DNA of 64,000 bases, taken from Bifidobacterium sp. ESL0784. GTDB lineage: Bacteria > Actinomycetota > Actinomycetes > Actinomycetales > Bifidobacteriaceae. Every line of letters begins with the position of its first letter. Positions within the stretch are counted from its first letter, which is position 1. Positions 25,616 to 35,110 of this stretch are shown one piece after another. Location: assembly GCF_029433295.1 (NCBI RefSeq), contig NZ_JAQTHV010000002.1, positions 476,924 through 540,923 on the forward strand. The letters are read 5' to 3'. Both the position numbers and the translations under genes were made by a program. The notes below the pieces were generated by a model. The model saw nothing but the letters and a program-made list of their open reading frames with translations, was not told the DNA's origin and searched no databases.

Positions 25616-28063
25616 TTATTCCATATCATCCAAACGGCGCCTGAACAATATCAACAAGCCAGCTACTGCAAGAAGGGCACCGGAAATCGCTGCAATCAAA
25701 CTTACCGTGACTCCTGTGACCGCTAGGCCAGAAGTCGCATGAGATTGGTCACCGCCAGTACGAGCACGATTGCGAGAAGTCTGGGGAGCCCGGGGATTCG
25801 AAGAATTCGGGTCGCCGGAAGCAGACGGCGGAACAGACGAGGCACCAGCATGTTGTTGCCCATTACCGCTTGGGTTGCTTCCTTCCGAATTATTACCCGT
25901 TTCACTGCCATTTCCGGGAGTCAGCCCACCAGCATTTCCGCCAGAAGCCGAGCTACCGCCACCAGTAGAAGGGTCGCTATCCTTCTTTGTCCATTGCGCA
26001 TACAACCATAATCCCCCAGCCGGCAGATTCACATTGTCTCCTGACTGATAACTCTGACCGCTTCCATCGGAGACGGTGTTCCACCCAGCAAATGTGTACC
26101 CTGAACGAACGAATGTATTGGCAGCAAGCGCGATTCTCTGATCTGTAACGCCAACAGAAGCCTGCATGGAGCCACTGCCGCCGTTAGCATCGTAACGGAC
26201 ATCAGCCGCATCAGCATCCCATATACCCCACAGCGTAGCGCCTCCGGCAGGAATTCGGTACGTAGATCCGCTCGGATAAATTGTCCGAACGGCAATATGC
26301 TTCACCGCTGTATCGCTCCATCCAACGAAATGGTACCCCGCACGAGTGCAGGAACACTCAGGCAACGTCACCACTTCATCGGTCACACCTTGAATATCAA
26401 ATACCTTGCCGCACTCGGTATCAAAATGAGCCGTCGCAGCCTGAGCCTTCCATATCGCATATAAAACAGAGCTGCCAGCCGGCAAACGATACGAGCTTTG
26501 AGCGGCATAACCCGTGCCCTTGCCATCGGCCTGCGTATTCCACCCAACAAACGAATAGCCGTTACGGGCAAAACCGTTCGCTGCCAACTCCACGTCCTGC
26601 CCGGTTGCACCGGACGTCGCCGCGGTCACGCCCGTGCCGCCATTGGCATCATACGTAATCTTTGCACTCTCCGCCTTCCACACCGCATAAAGGGTTACGC
26701 CACTGGCAGGCATACGGTAGGTCGCATTGGCAGCGTAAGTATCACCCTTTCCGTCAGCTTGTGTGTTCCATCCGGCAAATGAATATCCCGGACGGGCGAA
26801 TCCACTATTGGGAACGGTCACAGCCTGGCCGGTTACGCCTACGACCGCAGCCGTCGTCCCCGTGCCGCCATTAGCATCGAAGCGAAGTTCAGCCGGATCG
26901 GCCTTCCACACTGCATACAGTTTCACATCTTTCGCCGGCATGGTCAGCGTTGAAACGACTCCGGCACTTGATGGGTCAGCAGCAACAGCCACGGGATCCG
27001 TTTCCCTTTGGGACCAGCCCATAAACGACATACCTGGCCGAGTAAGCATACTCGAATCCCAGCAGTCCGCGTCCTTTGCCGCAGTGGGCAGAGTCAGAGC
27101 GTCACCCGGCATATGCAAGACGGCACACGCTCCTTGGCCACCCTCAATGTCCGTAGGCAACTTGCCCTCTCCGCCATTGGCATCATAGGTCAATGAACGC
27201 GTCTTAACGAACGTAATATCATCGACTTCATTACCGCTATCATAACTTGGAGAAGCCGTTGCCTGGAACATGAAACGGGTGGTTGTCTCACCCTTTGGCA
27301 CAACATACTCACCCTCGTACGTTTCCCATTGCCCTTCATGATTGGCAGGGCTGGAATTAGTGACTTTAGTGGCGATTTCCGTCAATGGCCCGCCCACGGA
27401 ATCATTGCCGTTGGAGACCGTCCTCATGACATTGTTTTGCACTTGCTCCTGCCCTGGAGCCCCAATTACCACTTGCATTTTGTCGACGAAGCCTCGTGTT
27501 TTACTGGTATGGCGCAACGACCATCGATACGTGGCTCCCGGAACCGTCTTAATATCCTGATAAATGCTGGTATTCAACTGAGATTCAGTGATTTCGGCAT
27601 ACCGATTGTTCGATTCCGCATCACGTCTGACCTCGACGGCGCCAACAGGGTTCACCGTTTGCGTCGAATTCCACCCAAACCGTTCATAACTCCAATCAGA
27701 GACTGTTTGCCACGGAGAAGTAGGGCCTTGTTGGGGATCGATCCTTGCCCAGTCATCCCAACCAGCATTATTGAAGGAAAGGCCATAAGGATAGTCGAAA
27801 CTTGAATTCACCAGACACGAGGCGAGTTTACCTACTTGCGGCACACAAGAATCCGTATTTTCCGGCTGCTCCGACGACTGCGAAACGACACCCGGCGCCC
27901 GCATTTGGCGCCCGCCAGCTTTGCCGGTATCATCACTTCGTGTATTCCGTGTCGACGATACTCCAGAGTTTTCAACGGAACCGGCAAACGCAGAGCCCCC
28001 CGGAGCTATGCCGGCAACGACCAGTAAACCTGATACTGCAATGCCAATTATTCGCTTGAACAT
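25616..28063 (-). CDS. InlB-repeat surface protein with carbohydrate-binding-like domain, LAVTG-anchored
   Basis: 815-residue wall protein. The signal peptide is residues 1-28 (FKRIIGIAVSGLLVVAGIAPGGSAFAG). Residues of about 75-300 look like a jelly-roll carbohydrate-binding module (LVNSSFDYP, DDWARIDP, NRYAEITESQLNTSIYQDIKT, ending EVDDITFVKT). Five InlB B-repeats follow, typically RFDANGGTG, then GYSFAGWNTQADGKG, then LYAVWKA. The fourth is aberrant: FDTECGKVFD replaces FDANGG and it carries extra Cys. A Gly/Ser/Asn linker leads to LAVTG (780-784), a membrane helix and RRRLDDME. The LAxTG form differs from classic LPxTG. I chose the ATG at 28063, which has a GAGGAAGAGAG stretch upstream. 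Confidence 0.9.
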   Translation of the reverse strand: MFKRIIGIAVSGLLVVAGIAPGGSAFAGSVENSGVSSTRNTRSDDTGKAGGRQMRAPGVVSQSSEQPENTDSCVPQVGKLASCLVNSSFDYPYGLSFNNAGWDDWARIDPQQGPTSPWQTVSDWSYERFGWNSTQTVNPVGAVEVRRDAESNNRYAEITESQLNTSIYQDIKTVPGATYRWSLRHTSKTRGFVDKMQVVIGAPGQEQVQNNVMRTVSNGNDSVGGPLTEIATKVTNSSPANHEGQWETYEGEYVVPKGETTTRFMFQATASPSYDSGNEVDDITFVKTRSLTYDANGGEGKLPTDIEGGQGACAVLHMPGDALTLPTAAKDADCWDSSMLTRPGMSFMGWSQRETDPVAVAADPSSAGVVSTLTMPAKDVKLYAVWKADPAELRFDANGGTGTTAAVVGVTGQAVTVPNSGFARPGYSFAGWNTQADGKGDTYAANATYRMPASGVTLYAVWKAESAKITYDANGGTGVTAATSGATGQDVELAANGFARNGYSFVGWNTQADGKGTGYAAQSSYRLPAGSSVLYAIWKAQAATAHFDTECGKVFDIQGVTDEVVTLPECSCTRAGYHFVGWSDTAVKHIAVRTIYPSGSTYRIPAGGATLWGIWDADAADVRYDANGGSGSMQASVGVTDQRIALAANTFVRSGYTFAGWNTVSDGSGQSYQSGDNVNLPAGGLWLYAQWTKKDSDPSTGGGSSASGGNAGGLTPGNGSETGNNSEGSNPSGNGQQHAGASSVPPSASGDPNSSNPRAPQTSRNRARTGGDQSHATSGLAVTGVTVSLIAAISGALLAVAGLLILFRRRLDDME

Positions 28064-28189
28064 TGTGCTCTCTTCCTCAAAAACAACAGCAACATCACTG
28101 TCGCCCAACTCATCCGGTAGCGACCAAATAACATAGATGATTAGAATCTATCAGAATATGACGACAAGAAGCGAGGTCCAACCTATCAA

Positions 28190-28350
28190 TCTGTGCTTTT
28201 CTGGCGTCAGCGTCACAAAAGCATAAGCTTGGCGTCCATCGAACACACTACGACAACATTGTCACTAAAAATGCAGCCTACTGCTTCTTAAGCACACCTT
28301 TCTGAGGACGGTATAGAAAAAGTGCACTTTAGCAACACTAAAATGCACTT
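28190..28350. repeat. intergenic repeat cluster B
   Basis: The spacer between the InlB-repeat gene and purA contains diverged copies of the repeat core: TGTGCTTTTCTGGCGTCAG at 28192-28210 and AATGCACTTTTGCGCC at 28342-28357, with AAAAAGTGCACTTTAG at 28317-28332 between them. Adjacent copies are inverted relative to each other. Otherwise the 28064-28418 spacer shows only the terminus of purA and an AT-rich promoter region. Confidence 0.5.
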
Positions 28351-28418
28351 TTGCGCCAATATCAATAACATGCACTCAGCAATCAGCACCTCTAGCAGTA
28401 CACAACCGCAATCGGCAC

Positions 28419-29720
28419 TCAGTCGACGAGCGAGCGGACCTCGATGATGTGATCGCGCTGCGGGCCGGTGCCGATAGCGGAGATGCGGCAGTTGGAGATC
28501 TTCTCGAGGCGCTTGACGTAGGCCTGGGTGTTGGCCGGTAGATCCTCGAACTTGTGCACCTTCGAGATGTCCTCGGTCCAGCCGGGCATGGTCTCGTAGA
28601 CCGGTGTGGCCTTGGCGAACGCAGCCTGGTCGATGGGCATATCGTCGTAACGGGTGTGCGTACCGTCGCCGTTGTCGACGTCGTAGGCGACGCAGATCGG
28701 AATCTCGTTCAAGCCGGTGAGCACGTCGAGCTTGGTGAGCACAATATCAGTCAGACCGTTGACCTGCGTGGCGTAACGGGTGACGACGGCATCGAACCAG
28801 CCACAGCGACGCGGGCGGCCGGTGGTCACGCCGAACTCGTGGCCCTGCGTACGCAGCCATTCGCCGGAATCGTCGTTGAGCTCGGTCGGGAACGGGCCCT
28901 CGCCCACGCGGGTGACATAGGCCTTGGCCACGCCGATGACGCGGTCAATCTTCGTGGGGCCGACGCCGGTACCGGTGCACGCGCCGCCGGCAGTTGGATT
29001 GGAAGATGTCACAAACGGATAAGTGCCATGGTCGACGTCGAGCATCGTGGCCTGGCCGCCTTCGAAAAGCACGGTTTTGCCTTCTTCGAGCGCATTGTTC
29101 AAAAGTAATGAAGTATTGGCGACGTACGGTTTCAAGCGTTCGCCGAGCTTCAGCAGCTCGTCGGTGGTCTCGTCGACGTCGATCGGACGGCGGTTGTAAA
29201 GCTTGACGAGCATCTGGTTCTTCTGATGCAGGCTCGCCTCGACCTTGTCGCGCAGGCGCTCGGCATCGAAGAGGTCATGCACGCGGATGCCGACACGGTT
29301 GATCTTGTCGGCATAAGCCGGGCCGATGCCACGGCCAGTGGTACCGATCTTGTGCTTGCCGAGGAAGCGCTCGGTCACCTTGTCGATGACGCGATGGTAC
29401 GGAGCAATGACCTGTGCCGATTCGCTGACTTTGAGGCGCGAGCAGTCCACACCACGAGACTCCAGCCCGTCGATCTCCTCGAACAGCACTTCAGGGTCTA
29501 CCACCACGCCGTTGCCGATCACCGGCGTGACGTGAGGGTTCACCACACCGCTGGGCAGCAGGTGCAGCGCATACGTTTCGTCGCCGACCACCACCGTGTG
29601 GCCCGCGTTATTGCCGCCGTTGAAGCGTGCGACATAATCGACCTTCGTGCCGATGAGATCAGTCGCCTTACCTTTGCCTTCGTCTCCCCATTGGGCACCA
29701 ATCAGAACAATTCCAGGCAT
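28419..29720 (-). CDS. purA: adenylosuccinate synthetase
   Basis: 433-residue enzyme that joins IMP and aspartate to adenylosuccinate using GTP, the first committed step to AMP, in the cytosol. The N-terminal P-loop [14 protein letters not shown], the block [14 protein letters not shown] with the catalytic His, the IMP-binding [13 protein letters not shown] and the C-terminal [13 protein letters not shown] are all intact. The length is normal. The start at 29720 has GGGAGG 5 bases upstream. It stands alone between two surface-protein genes. Confidence 0.97.
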   Translation of the reverse strand: MPGIVLIGAQWGDEGKGKATDLIGTKVDYVARFNGGNNAGHTVVVGDETYALHLLPSGVVNPHVTPVIGNGVVVDPEVLFEEIDGLESRGVDCSRLKVSESAQVIAPYHRVIDKVTERFLGKHKIGTTGRGIGPAYADKINRVGIRVHDLFDAERLRDKVEASLHQKNQMLVKLYNRRPIDVDETTDELLKLGERLKPYVANTSLLLNNALEEGKTVLFEGGQATMLDVDHGTYPFVTSSNPTAGGACTGTGVGPTKIDRVIGVAKAYVTRVGEGPFPTELNDDSGEWLRTQGHEFGVTTGRPRRCGWFDAVVTRYATQVNGLTDIVLTKLDVLTGLNEIPICVAYDVDNGDGTHTRYDDMPIDQAAFAKATPVYETMPGWTEDISKVHKFEDLPANTQAYVKRLEKISNCRISAIGTGPQRDHIIEVRSLVD

Positions 29721-29882
29721 ACGAACCTCCCGAGATACGCGTTATTCCGCCGTTATCAGCCTACCGTCACGCCTATACCAGCATTTGGCGCGAAAGCCGG
29801 AATCTTTGATTATGGTTCTGGCTTTATTGCTCATTCTTCAGAAGTTTTCCGAGTGCAGCCGAGTTGCCTCCGCCGCCGCCCT

Positions 29883-30251
29883 TCAAAACACCGGTTTCGC
29901 TGTTTTATCGAGTGAAAAATACACGTACAAATCCGGCTTGTCATTGATGATACGGATTCCTAATATTCCTCCCATAGGACTATGTTTAATGCTCTTGTCG
30001 TCAACTTTATAAGACTGGATAACGCCGTCTTTAGAAAAAGCCTTTGAATCATATTGAGCTACCAATGTGTCTCTGAATACCTTGTCAGCTTCTTTGCTAT
30101 ACACAACGCTACGCATCCACTGCTTTTGATCGGCATGATACTTGGCCACGATTCCCCCAATCGCCACAGCAACAGCAAGCAGGCACGCCACGGCAATCAA
30201 CGCGAGCTTGCCGCCACGCTTCCCCTGAACACGTTGCATACCAGCCGCCAT
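29883..30251 (-). CDS. small membrane-anchored DUF1310-like protein
   Basis: About 122 residues: a short basic start, one hydrophobic segment (LALIAVACLLAVAVAIGGIVA) and an extracytoplasmic domain. The domain pattern (VVYSKEADKVFRDTL, SKDGVIQSYKVDDKSIKHSPMGGI, then YVYFSLDK) matches DUF1310, small secreted proteins of Gram-positive bacteria with no known function. The start is uncertain. The open frame begins with a TTG at 30269, and the first ATG (30251) has no clear ribosome site. It is the only gene between purA and the relict ATPase tail. Confidence 0.65.
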   Translation of the reverse strand: MAAGMQRVQGKRGGKLALIAVACLLAVAVAIGGIVAKYHADQKQWMRSVVYSKEADKVFRDTLVAQYDSKAFSKDGVIQSYKVDDKSIKHSPMGGILGIRIINDKPDLYVYFSLDKTAKPVF

Positions 30252-30410
30252 ATCATCATCAATAAACAATAAGTATTAAAAAACAATAACACCTATGGCA
30301 TTCCCCTCAATCGACTAATCGCCTAGCATAAGCCCCTGAACACAAGCGATATCTTTACTATCGATTCAGACATACAGCCAGCAAAGTCGCGCTCCGTCAC
30401 CCACGCTCAC

Positions 30411-30501
30411 ACAACGCGGTCAACGCCCAGGGAATCGAGATGACGCCAATGTCCTCTCGCATGAATGCGCATGACCACGGAAATAAAGTTGAATGCGGCG
30501 A
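30411..30501 (-). pseudogene. relict 3' end of a heavy-metal P-type ATPase gene
   Basis: This stretch is clearly similar in DNA to the last 90 bases of the intact P-type ATPase gene (about 32340-32440). It shares GCGCCCAG-like, GGAATCGAGA-type and GTTGAATGCGGCG-type blocks. On the minus strand it reads AAFNFISVV, like AAFNLIPVV of the intact protein, then shifts frame, then keeps the similarity to the end. It is therefore a decayed duplicate of a second ATPase gene. The rest of the 30252-30596 spacer shows nothing I recognise. Confidence 0.6.
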
Positions 30502-30596
30502 CCCAAGCATTCATGCACGCTACCGCCCAAACGGATGCATGTACAAAGCCGCGTCGCCGCACATCAGCTACCTTTACTCTTTAATCACTCGATTGT

Positions 30597-31928
30597 TCAG
30601 TTTCGCTTCCACTGCGCGCGCAGCTGAATATCGTGCGTCACTGGAGTACTGAAGTCATACGTTTTGTGATTGTATTGCCAACCAACAAACGTATAACCCC
30701 TACGCGTAGGAGCCTGCAGCTCGGAAGCGGTCTGGCCGGCGGAAACCCGCTGATCGGCGACACGGCTGCCATGCTCCGAGTCAAACTGCACTCGGTACGT
30801 ACGGGTCACCGAGGGGTGCGAACCATTGGAGTGATTGCCCTGATGGTTCTGGTGATCCTGGTTTTGGTTCCCATGGTTCTGATTCTGGTTCCCATGGTTC
30901 TGATTCTGATTCCCATGATTTTGGTTCCCGTGATCCTGGTTCTGGTTCCCGTGATCCTGGTTCTGGTTCCCATGATTCTGATTCTGGTGACCCTGGTTCT
31001 GATCCCCGTGATTCTGATTCTGGTTCCCGTGGTTCTGATTCTGGTGATTCTGGTGATCCTGGTTATTTTGATGCGAATCATTCGCCGCGGGCACAGCACG
31101 CTCGATATTACCGGAGAACGCCGCGTTGGCTCCACCGACGCGCACATTCTGTTTGAATTGAAGCGAAACCTTGTGCGAATCATCCGTGTGATCCCAATTC
31201 ACAGTTCCGGTCGCCGGATCATAGACACCGGTCGCAGGAACCATGGCCGTAGGCGTTACGTGCGAGCCATCCGCCGCGACGGCGCTCTCAAGCGACACGT
31301 TATCAGAGGATGCCGCATCGGGACGGTTAATGCTCTCCGGGCTAAACGACGCATTGCTCAGATTCGACAGGCCCGATAGTGGACGCAAATCATCGACATG
31401 GTTGCGGTCCAAATTAAGACTCTGCAAACCGTGAAGACCGGCAAGCGGCGAAACATCGTGCACATTGTTGCCGGTCATGTCGATGTTCTTGAGTCCGGCG
31501 TCGCTCGCCAACGGCGCTACGTTGTCGACATGGTTGTACCGCAAAGTGAGATCGCTTAGTTCGCTGAGCCCAGCAAGCGGCTGCAAATTATAGACATTGC
31601 CGAAACCGACCGTCAATGAACGCAGATGCGGCAAATTCTGCACACCCACCAAGGTATTGACAGCATTAGCCTTGACATTGGTGACGGAATCAGCCATCGC
31701 AGACGTGAAGACATCATTGATGCTGCTATGAGTCTGGCCAGCAACCGCCCAGGCAAGACTCCAGTCATGGAAGCATTGCACGATGGAGCTTTGATCCGTC
31801 ACACACTCCGAACTGGTCTGACTCGCCTGAGCCGTGCCTGGCGCCAGCATAGCGACACCAGCAACAAGCGCTGCGGCGGAAACCATTGCTTTCTTCAACG
31901 ATTTTGTTGATTTCTTTGCATTATTCAT
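30597..31928 (-). CDS. secreted internalin-like LRR protein with Asn/Gln/His repeat tract
   Basis: 443 residues. The signal peptide is residues 1-36 (KKAMVSAAALVAGVAMLAPGTAQA). Residues of about 95-190 are four to five internalin-type leucine-rich repeats of about 22 residues (LRSLTVGFGNVYNLQPLAGL, LSDLTLRYNHVDNVAPLA and so on). An internalin-like immunoglobulin-fold part follows. Residues of about 285-370 are a low-complexity tract of NQNQNHG-type units, 7 residues or 21 bases each. The last 65 residues form one InlB B-repeat (YRVQFDSEHG to LRAQWKRN). No membrane helix or sorting signal follows, so the protein is probably released or held non-covalently. The ribosome site (GGGA) is weak. Confidence 0.88.
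   Translation of the reverse strand: MNNAKKSTKSLKKAMVSAAALVAGVAMLAPGTAQASQTSSECVTDQSSIVQCFHDWSLAWAVAGQTHSSINDVFTSAMADSVTNVKANAVNTLVGVQNLPHLRSLTVGFGNVYNLQPLAGLSELSDLTLRYNHVDNVAPLASDAGLKNIDMTGNNVHDVSPLAGLHGLQSLNLDRNHVDDLRPLSGLSNLSNASFSPESINRPDAASSDNVSLESAVAADGSHVTPTAMVPATGVYDPATGTVNWDHTDDSHKVSLQFKQNVRVGGANAAFSGNIERAVPAANDSHQNNQDHQNHQNQNHGNQNQNHGDQNQGHQNQNHGNQNQDHGNQNQDHGNQNHGNQNQNHGNQNQNHGNQNQDHQNHQGNHSNGSHPSVTRTYRVQFDSEHGSRVADQRVSAGQTASELQAPTRRGYTFVGWQYNHKTYDFSTPVTHDIQLRAQWKRN
30830..31075. repeat. in-gene tandem repeat, 21-bp units
   Basis: A run of about 11 near-identical units reads on the plus strand as variants of GGTTCTGATTCTGGTTCCCAT, with some shortened copies. It encodes the Asn/Gln/His tract of the LRR protein. 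Units differ by single bases and by whole 15- or 21-base steps, so copy number could change by slippage without shifting the frame. Confidence 0.8.
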
Positions 31929-32320
31929 AGATTTCTATCCCAATCGACCCGTCATGTTTTGACGGAGCCAGAGTGAGACCATACCATCAAATTTCGCTGA
32001 TTTCTAACCATATATGTTATAAATAAGCAGCTAATATCGTTTTTTGATTGCTATCCGCAATACGCTTCTCAGCGATCCTTTTTCCCTTGAATATCGCGGC
32101 AAACTACAAATGTACGACCAGAACGTCGACGACATCAAAATCACAATAGTGAGATACATCACACATATTTTCGTTCGGCGAACATTCAGCACGCGATACT
32201 TCATCTTCGCAACACCCCCGATCACGCCAGAAGCCGGCAGCTGTCAGCACGAAAATCGCCGCTCCAAGTGAATCCGGCTCACAGACGAGTCGGACCCTAG
32301 CAACCCAAGCATTCCACAAC
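31929..32320. other. spacer between the LRR gene and the P-type ATPase gene
   Basis: 390 bases, AT-rich on the left side where the LRR gene promoter should lie. No terminator-like hairpin, tRNA or ORF with a ribosome site is visible. Confidence 0.35.
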
Positions 32321-34897
32321 TCACACTTTGCGATCACGGAGCGCGGTAAGCGCCCAGAGAATCGAGACGACGTCGATGGCCTCCTGCGTGAACGCACCGA
32401 CCACCACGGGAATGAGGTTGAACGCGGCGGCGACCATACAAATCAGAGCGAGGCCAAGACCGGTTACTACGGCCTGCAGCATGGTGCGCTTGGTCTGACG
32501 GGCGATGGCGACGGCCTTGGGCACGTCGGCAATGTCATCGTTCATGATGACGACCTGCGCAGTTTGCGAGGCGGCAGTAGAAGTGCCGTCCGTCATCGCG
32601 ATGCCGATATCGGCCGCAGCCAGCACCGGAGCATCGTTGACGCCGTCGCCGACCATCACCGAAATCGGGCGCGGCTTCGGCTGGCCGGAAAGTCGGTCAA
32701 GGAACGCCTCGATTTTCGAGGGATGCTGCAAGGTTTCATGCGAAGCAGCTTTGACCGCGGATACCTTATCTTGCGGGAGCAAATCGGCGCGAACATCATC
32801 GATACCGACCTCGCCGGCGATCACGTCGGCCGAACTTCGGGAGTCGCCGGTCAACATCGTCACTTTGCCGATACCCATGGAACACAAGCGCTGCAAGGAT
32901 TCGCGGGCATTCTCGCGAGGCACGTCACGCAGCACGATTCGCGCGGCCAAAATTCCGTCCACAGAAACGTACGACACCATTTCGTCGGCCGAACGCGGCT
33001 TGAATTGCGACGGCGGGAATACGTCATCCGAACGTAATCCAGAATTGGGATTATCGGGAGCCTGCGAACCCATAGCTGTCTTGGCTTCAAGACGGTCGCC
33101 GTTGCCGCTATCAACACTCGCATTCATGACGAAACTCAAGCGACCAACGCGAACCGTATGGCCTTCGACCATGCCCTGCACGCCGTTTCCGGCATCCTCG
33201 TGCACACCTTTAACCACCGGAAAAGCCGTGCGGCCATTATGCAATTTCTTCGACGCGGCGGCACCAGCAGCCACGATACCCTGAGCGAGAATATGAACCG
33301 AGTAGGTCTCAACCACCGCGGCAAGTTCCACAATGACATCTTCGATATATTGTTCAGCTTGCGATTTCGACTTTTCGCCATCGAAATCGAGCACCACGGG
33401 CAACCGCTTGCGCGCGACTTCCGGCACATCGATCCGCACAACCTGCGGTTTCGTGACCGTCAGTGTGCCCGTTTTATCAAAGAAGATATGCGAGACCTTG
33501 CCGAGATTCTCCAATACTTCCTGCGTTTTCGTTAAGATTCCGGCCTTCGCAAGCCGTCCCGTTCCAGCCATATACGCCACCGGCGCGGCGATGAGCAGCG
33601 GGCAGGGAGTGGCCAGTACCAGCACCTGTGCAAACCGTTCCGGGGTGCCGGACGCAATCCATGCGACAATGCCGATAATCAACGAAACAATGGTAAACGG
33701 CACCGCAAGCACGTCGGCGGTCTTGACCACCGGCGCACGCGAGGAACGCGCGGAATCGACCAGCTGCATGGTCTGCTGGTACTGCGAATCTCGAGCCAGT
33801 TGCGTTGCGCGAATCACGATCATCGTCGACCCGTTGATTGCCCCCGACATCACGCGAGCGCCTGCGAACACAGTACGCGGCAACGGTTCGCCGTTGATGG
33901 CACTCAAATCCAACGTCGCCGTGCCGCTCAGAAGCTCGCCGTCCACAGGGATCGTCTCGCCCGGCAAAACTATCAAGACATCGCCCAATGCGACCTGATC
34001 GACGGGAACAGTATGGAAATGCGCGTTCTGCGAAGCCTGCGATTCCAATGCTTTTGCGGCTTGAGAACTTCTCGCCAACGACCCACCAATGAACGTGTGC
34101 CGTGCCAACGAGCCCACGGGCTGCGCGCGCATTCGACGAGAATTCTCCGGCACATTTGCAGCATTGTCTTTAGCAACGGAAGACAACTCACAGTTGCAAT
34201 CATCCGCGTTAATCATGCATAGATTATTTTCCAGATCGCGCGCGTCACCGCGGGGCAAAGCCGTTGCCAAAGTTGCTCGGAAACCGTCTGCCAAACGCCT
34301 ATCGGTATTGGAAAATAGCGCTGCAAGATGATTTCCTGCAATATCCTCATTTGGTTTTGAAGTTTCACTATGTACAGCAGAATCCTTGCCGTCCGTGGCC
34401 GTATGCACACCCGGCAAATCGGAGATGTGCGCCATCTGCGGGGCGGCGGCGATCAAGGCACTCAGATTGCTTTCGGCCCTGGTCTGGGCGAACTCTTCGA
34501 TGGCCTCGCCCGACCAGATCATCAGCACGACAGCCCAACTGGCCCAATATTCCTGCACCCCAAGCGTGGAGAGCAACGCCAGAATCGCCAGCACATCGAT
34601 GCCCACATGCCCAGCCTTGAGCGAGGCGATCATCCCACGAACGGAATCGAAAACGGAATACGCGACGAGCAGCACCACGATAAGCTGGCCGACGGAAGGA
34701 TTGAACGCGAACGGCCCGATATGCCATGCCCCGGCATCCGGCGGAACGGCCACGAAATTGCCGATATCAAGCGCTTCGATGCCGTCCGACCATGGCCGGT
34801 AATTCCAGAATAAAGCCACAAAAATCGCAGCCACGATAGTGGCAGGAAGCATAGGTACTCGCCGGCAGATGTCGCCGATCTTGCGAATAACCCGCAT
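32321..34897 (-). CDS. heavy-metal-translocating P-type (P1B) ATPase
   Basis: 858-residue membrane pump. It shows the membrane helix motif LATPCPLLIAAP (TPC, where Cu and Zn pumps have CPC), the phosphorylation site FFDKTGTLTVTKP and the hinge MVGDGVNDAPVLAAADIGIAM. There is no N-terminal metal-binding domain. Metal specificity cannot be assigned; TPC occurs in less-studied P1B groups. Two oddities stand out. The actuator motif is INGEPLP where TGE is usual, and an insert of about 100 residues with little similarity to the family lies between the second helix pair and the actuator domain. The start at 34897 has AAGGAG. A relict of a sister gene lies about 1.8 kb downstream. Confidence 0.88.
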   Translation of the reverse strand: MRVIRKIGDICRRVPMLPATIVAAIFVALFWNYRPWSDGIEALDIGNFVAVPPDAGAWHIGPFAFNPSVGQLIVVLLVAYSVFDSVRGMIASLKAGHVGIDVLAILALLSTLGVQEYWASWAVVLMIWSGEAIEEFAQTRAESNLSALIAAAPQMAHISDLPGVHTATDGKDSAVHSETSKPNEDIAGNHLAALFSNTDRRLADGFRATLATALPRGDARDLENNLCMINADDCNCELSSVAKDNAANVPENSRRMRAQPVGSLARHTFIGGSLARSSQAAKALESQASQNAHFHTVPVDQVALGDVLIVLPGETIPVDGELLSGTATLDLSAINGEPLPRTVFAGARVMSGAINGSTMIVIRATQLARDSQYQQTMQLVDSARSSRAPVVKTADVLAVPFTIVSLIIGIVAWIASGTPERFAQVLVLATPCPLLIAAPVAYMAGTGRLAKAGILTKTQEVLENLGKVSHIFFDKTGTLTVTKPQVVRIDVPEVARKRLPVVLDFDGEKSKSQAEQYIEDVIVELAAVVETYSVHILAQGIVAAGAAASKKLHNGRTAFPVVKGVHEDAGNGVQGMVEGHTVRVGRLSFVMNASVDSGNGDRLEAKTAMGSQAPDNPNSGLRSDDVFPPSQFKPRSADEMVSYVSVDGILAARIVLRDVPRENARESLQRLCSMGIGKVTMLTGDSRSSADVIAGEVGIDDVRADLLPQDKVSAVKAASHETLQHPSKIEAFLDRLSGQPKPRPISVMVGDGVNDAPVLAAADIGIAMTDGTSTAASQTAQVVIMNDDIADVPKAVAIARQTKRTMLQAVVTGLGLALICMVAAAFNLIPVVVGAFTQEAIDVVSILWALTALRDRKV

Positions 34898-35062
34898 GAT
34901 TCTCCTTGCGCGTGTACTGCCCGGCTACACAAGTTGCGTGCCCAAGCAAGTTGGTCACGCCTTGTTAACCCACCGGTGGCACAAAACCACCGATACACGG
35001 CGTAAAGATAATGAACTTCAGTATAGCGTAACGATGCCGACAACACATCGCAAAATTTGTAT

Positions 35063-35088
35063 GGGTCGCCGGCCGAAGCCGACAACCC
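35063..35088 (-). terminator. hairpin behind the SdrD/pilin-like gene
   Basis: GGGTCGCCGGC pairs with GCCGACAACCC around a 4-base loop with two mismatches. It lies 23 bases past the stop at 35111 on the minus strand. There is no strong T-run, so this is a moderate call. Confidence 0.5.
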
Positions 35089-35110
35089 ACCAAATCACCA
35101 GGCTTTATCG

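Noticed and set aside
30830..31075. Possible CRISPR array
   Set aside because: The units are contiguous and coding, without unique spacers of constant length, and no cas genes are present.
30633..31379. Hydrophobic 248-codon open frame with LVPMVLIL repeats
   Set aside because: It is the mirror frame of the Asn/Gln/His repeat in the LRR protein. The repeats are a by-product of the 21-bp tandem units.
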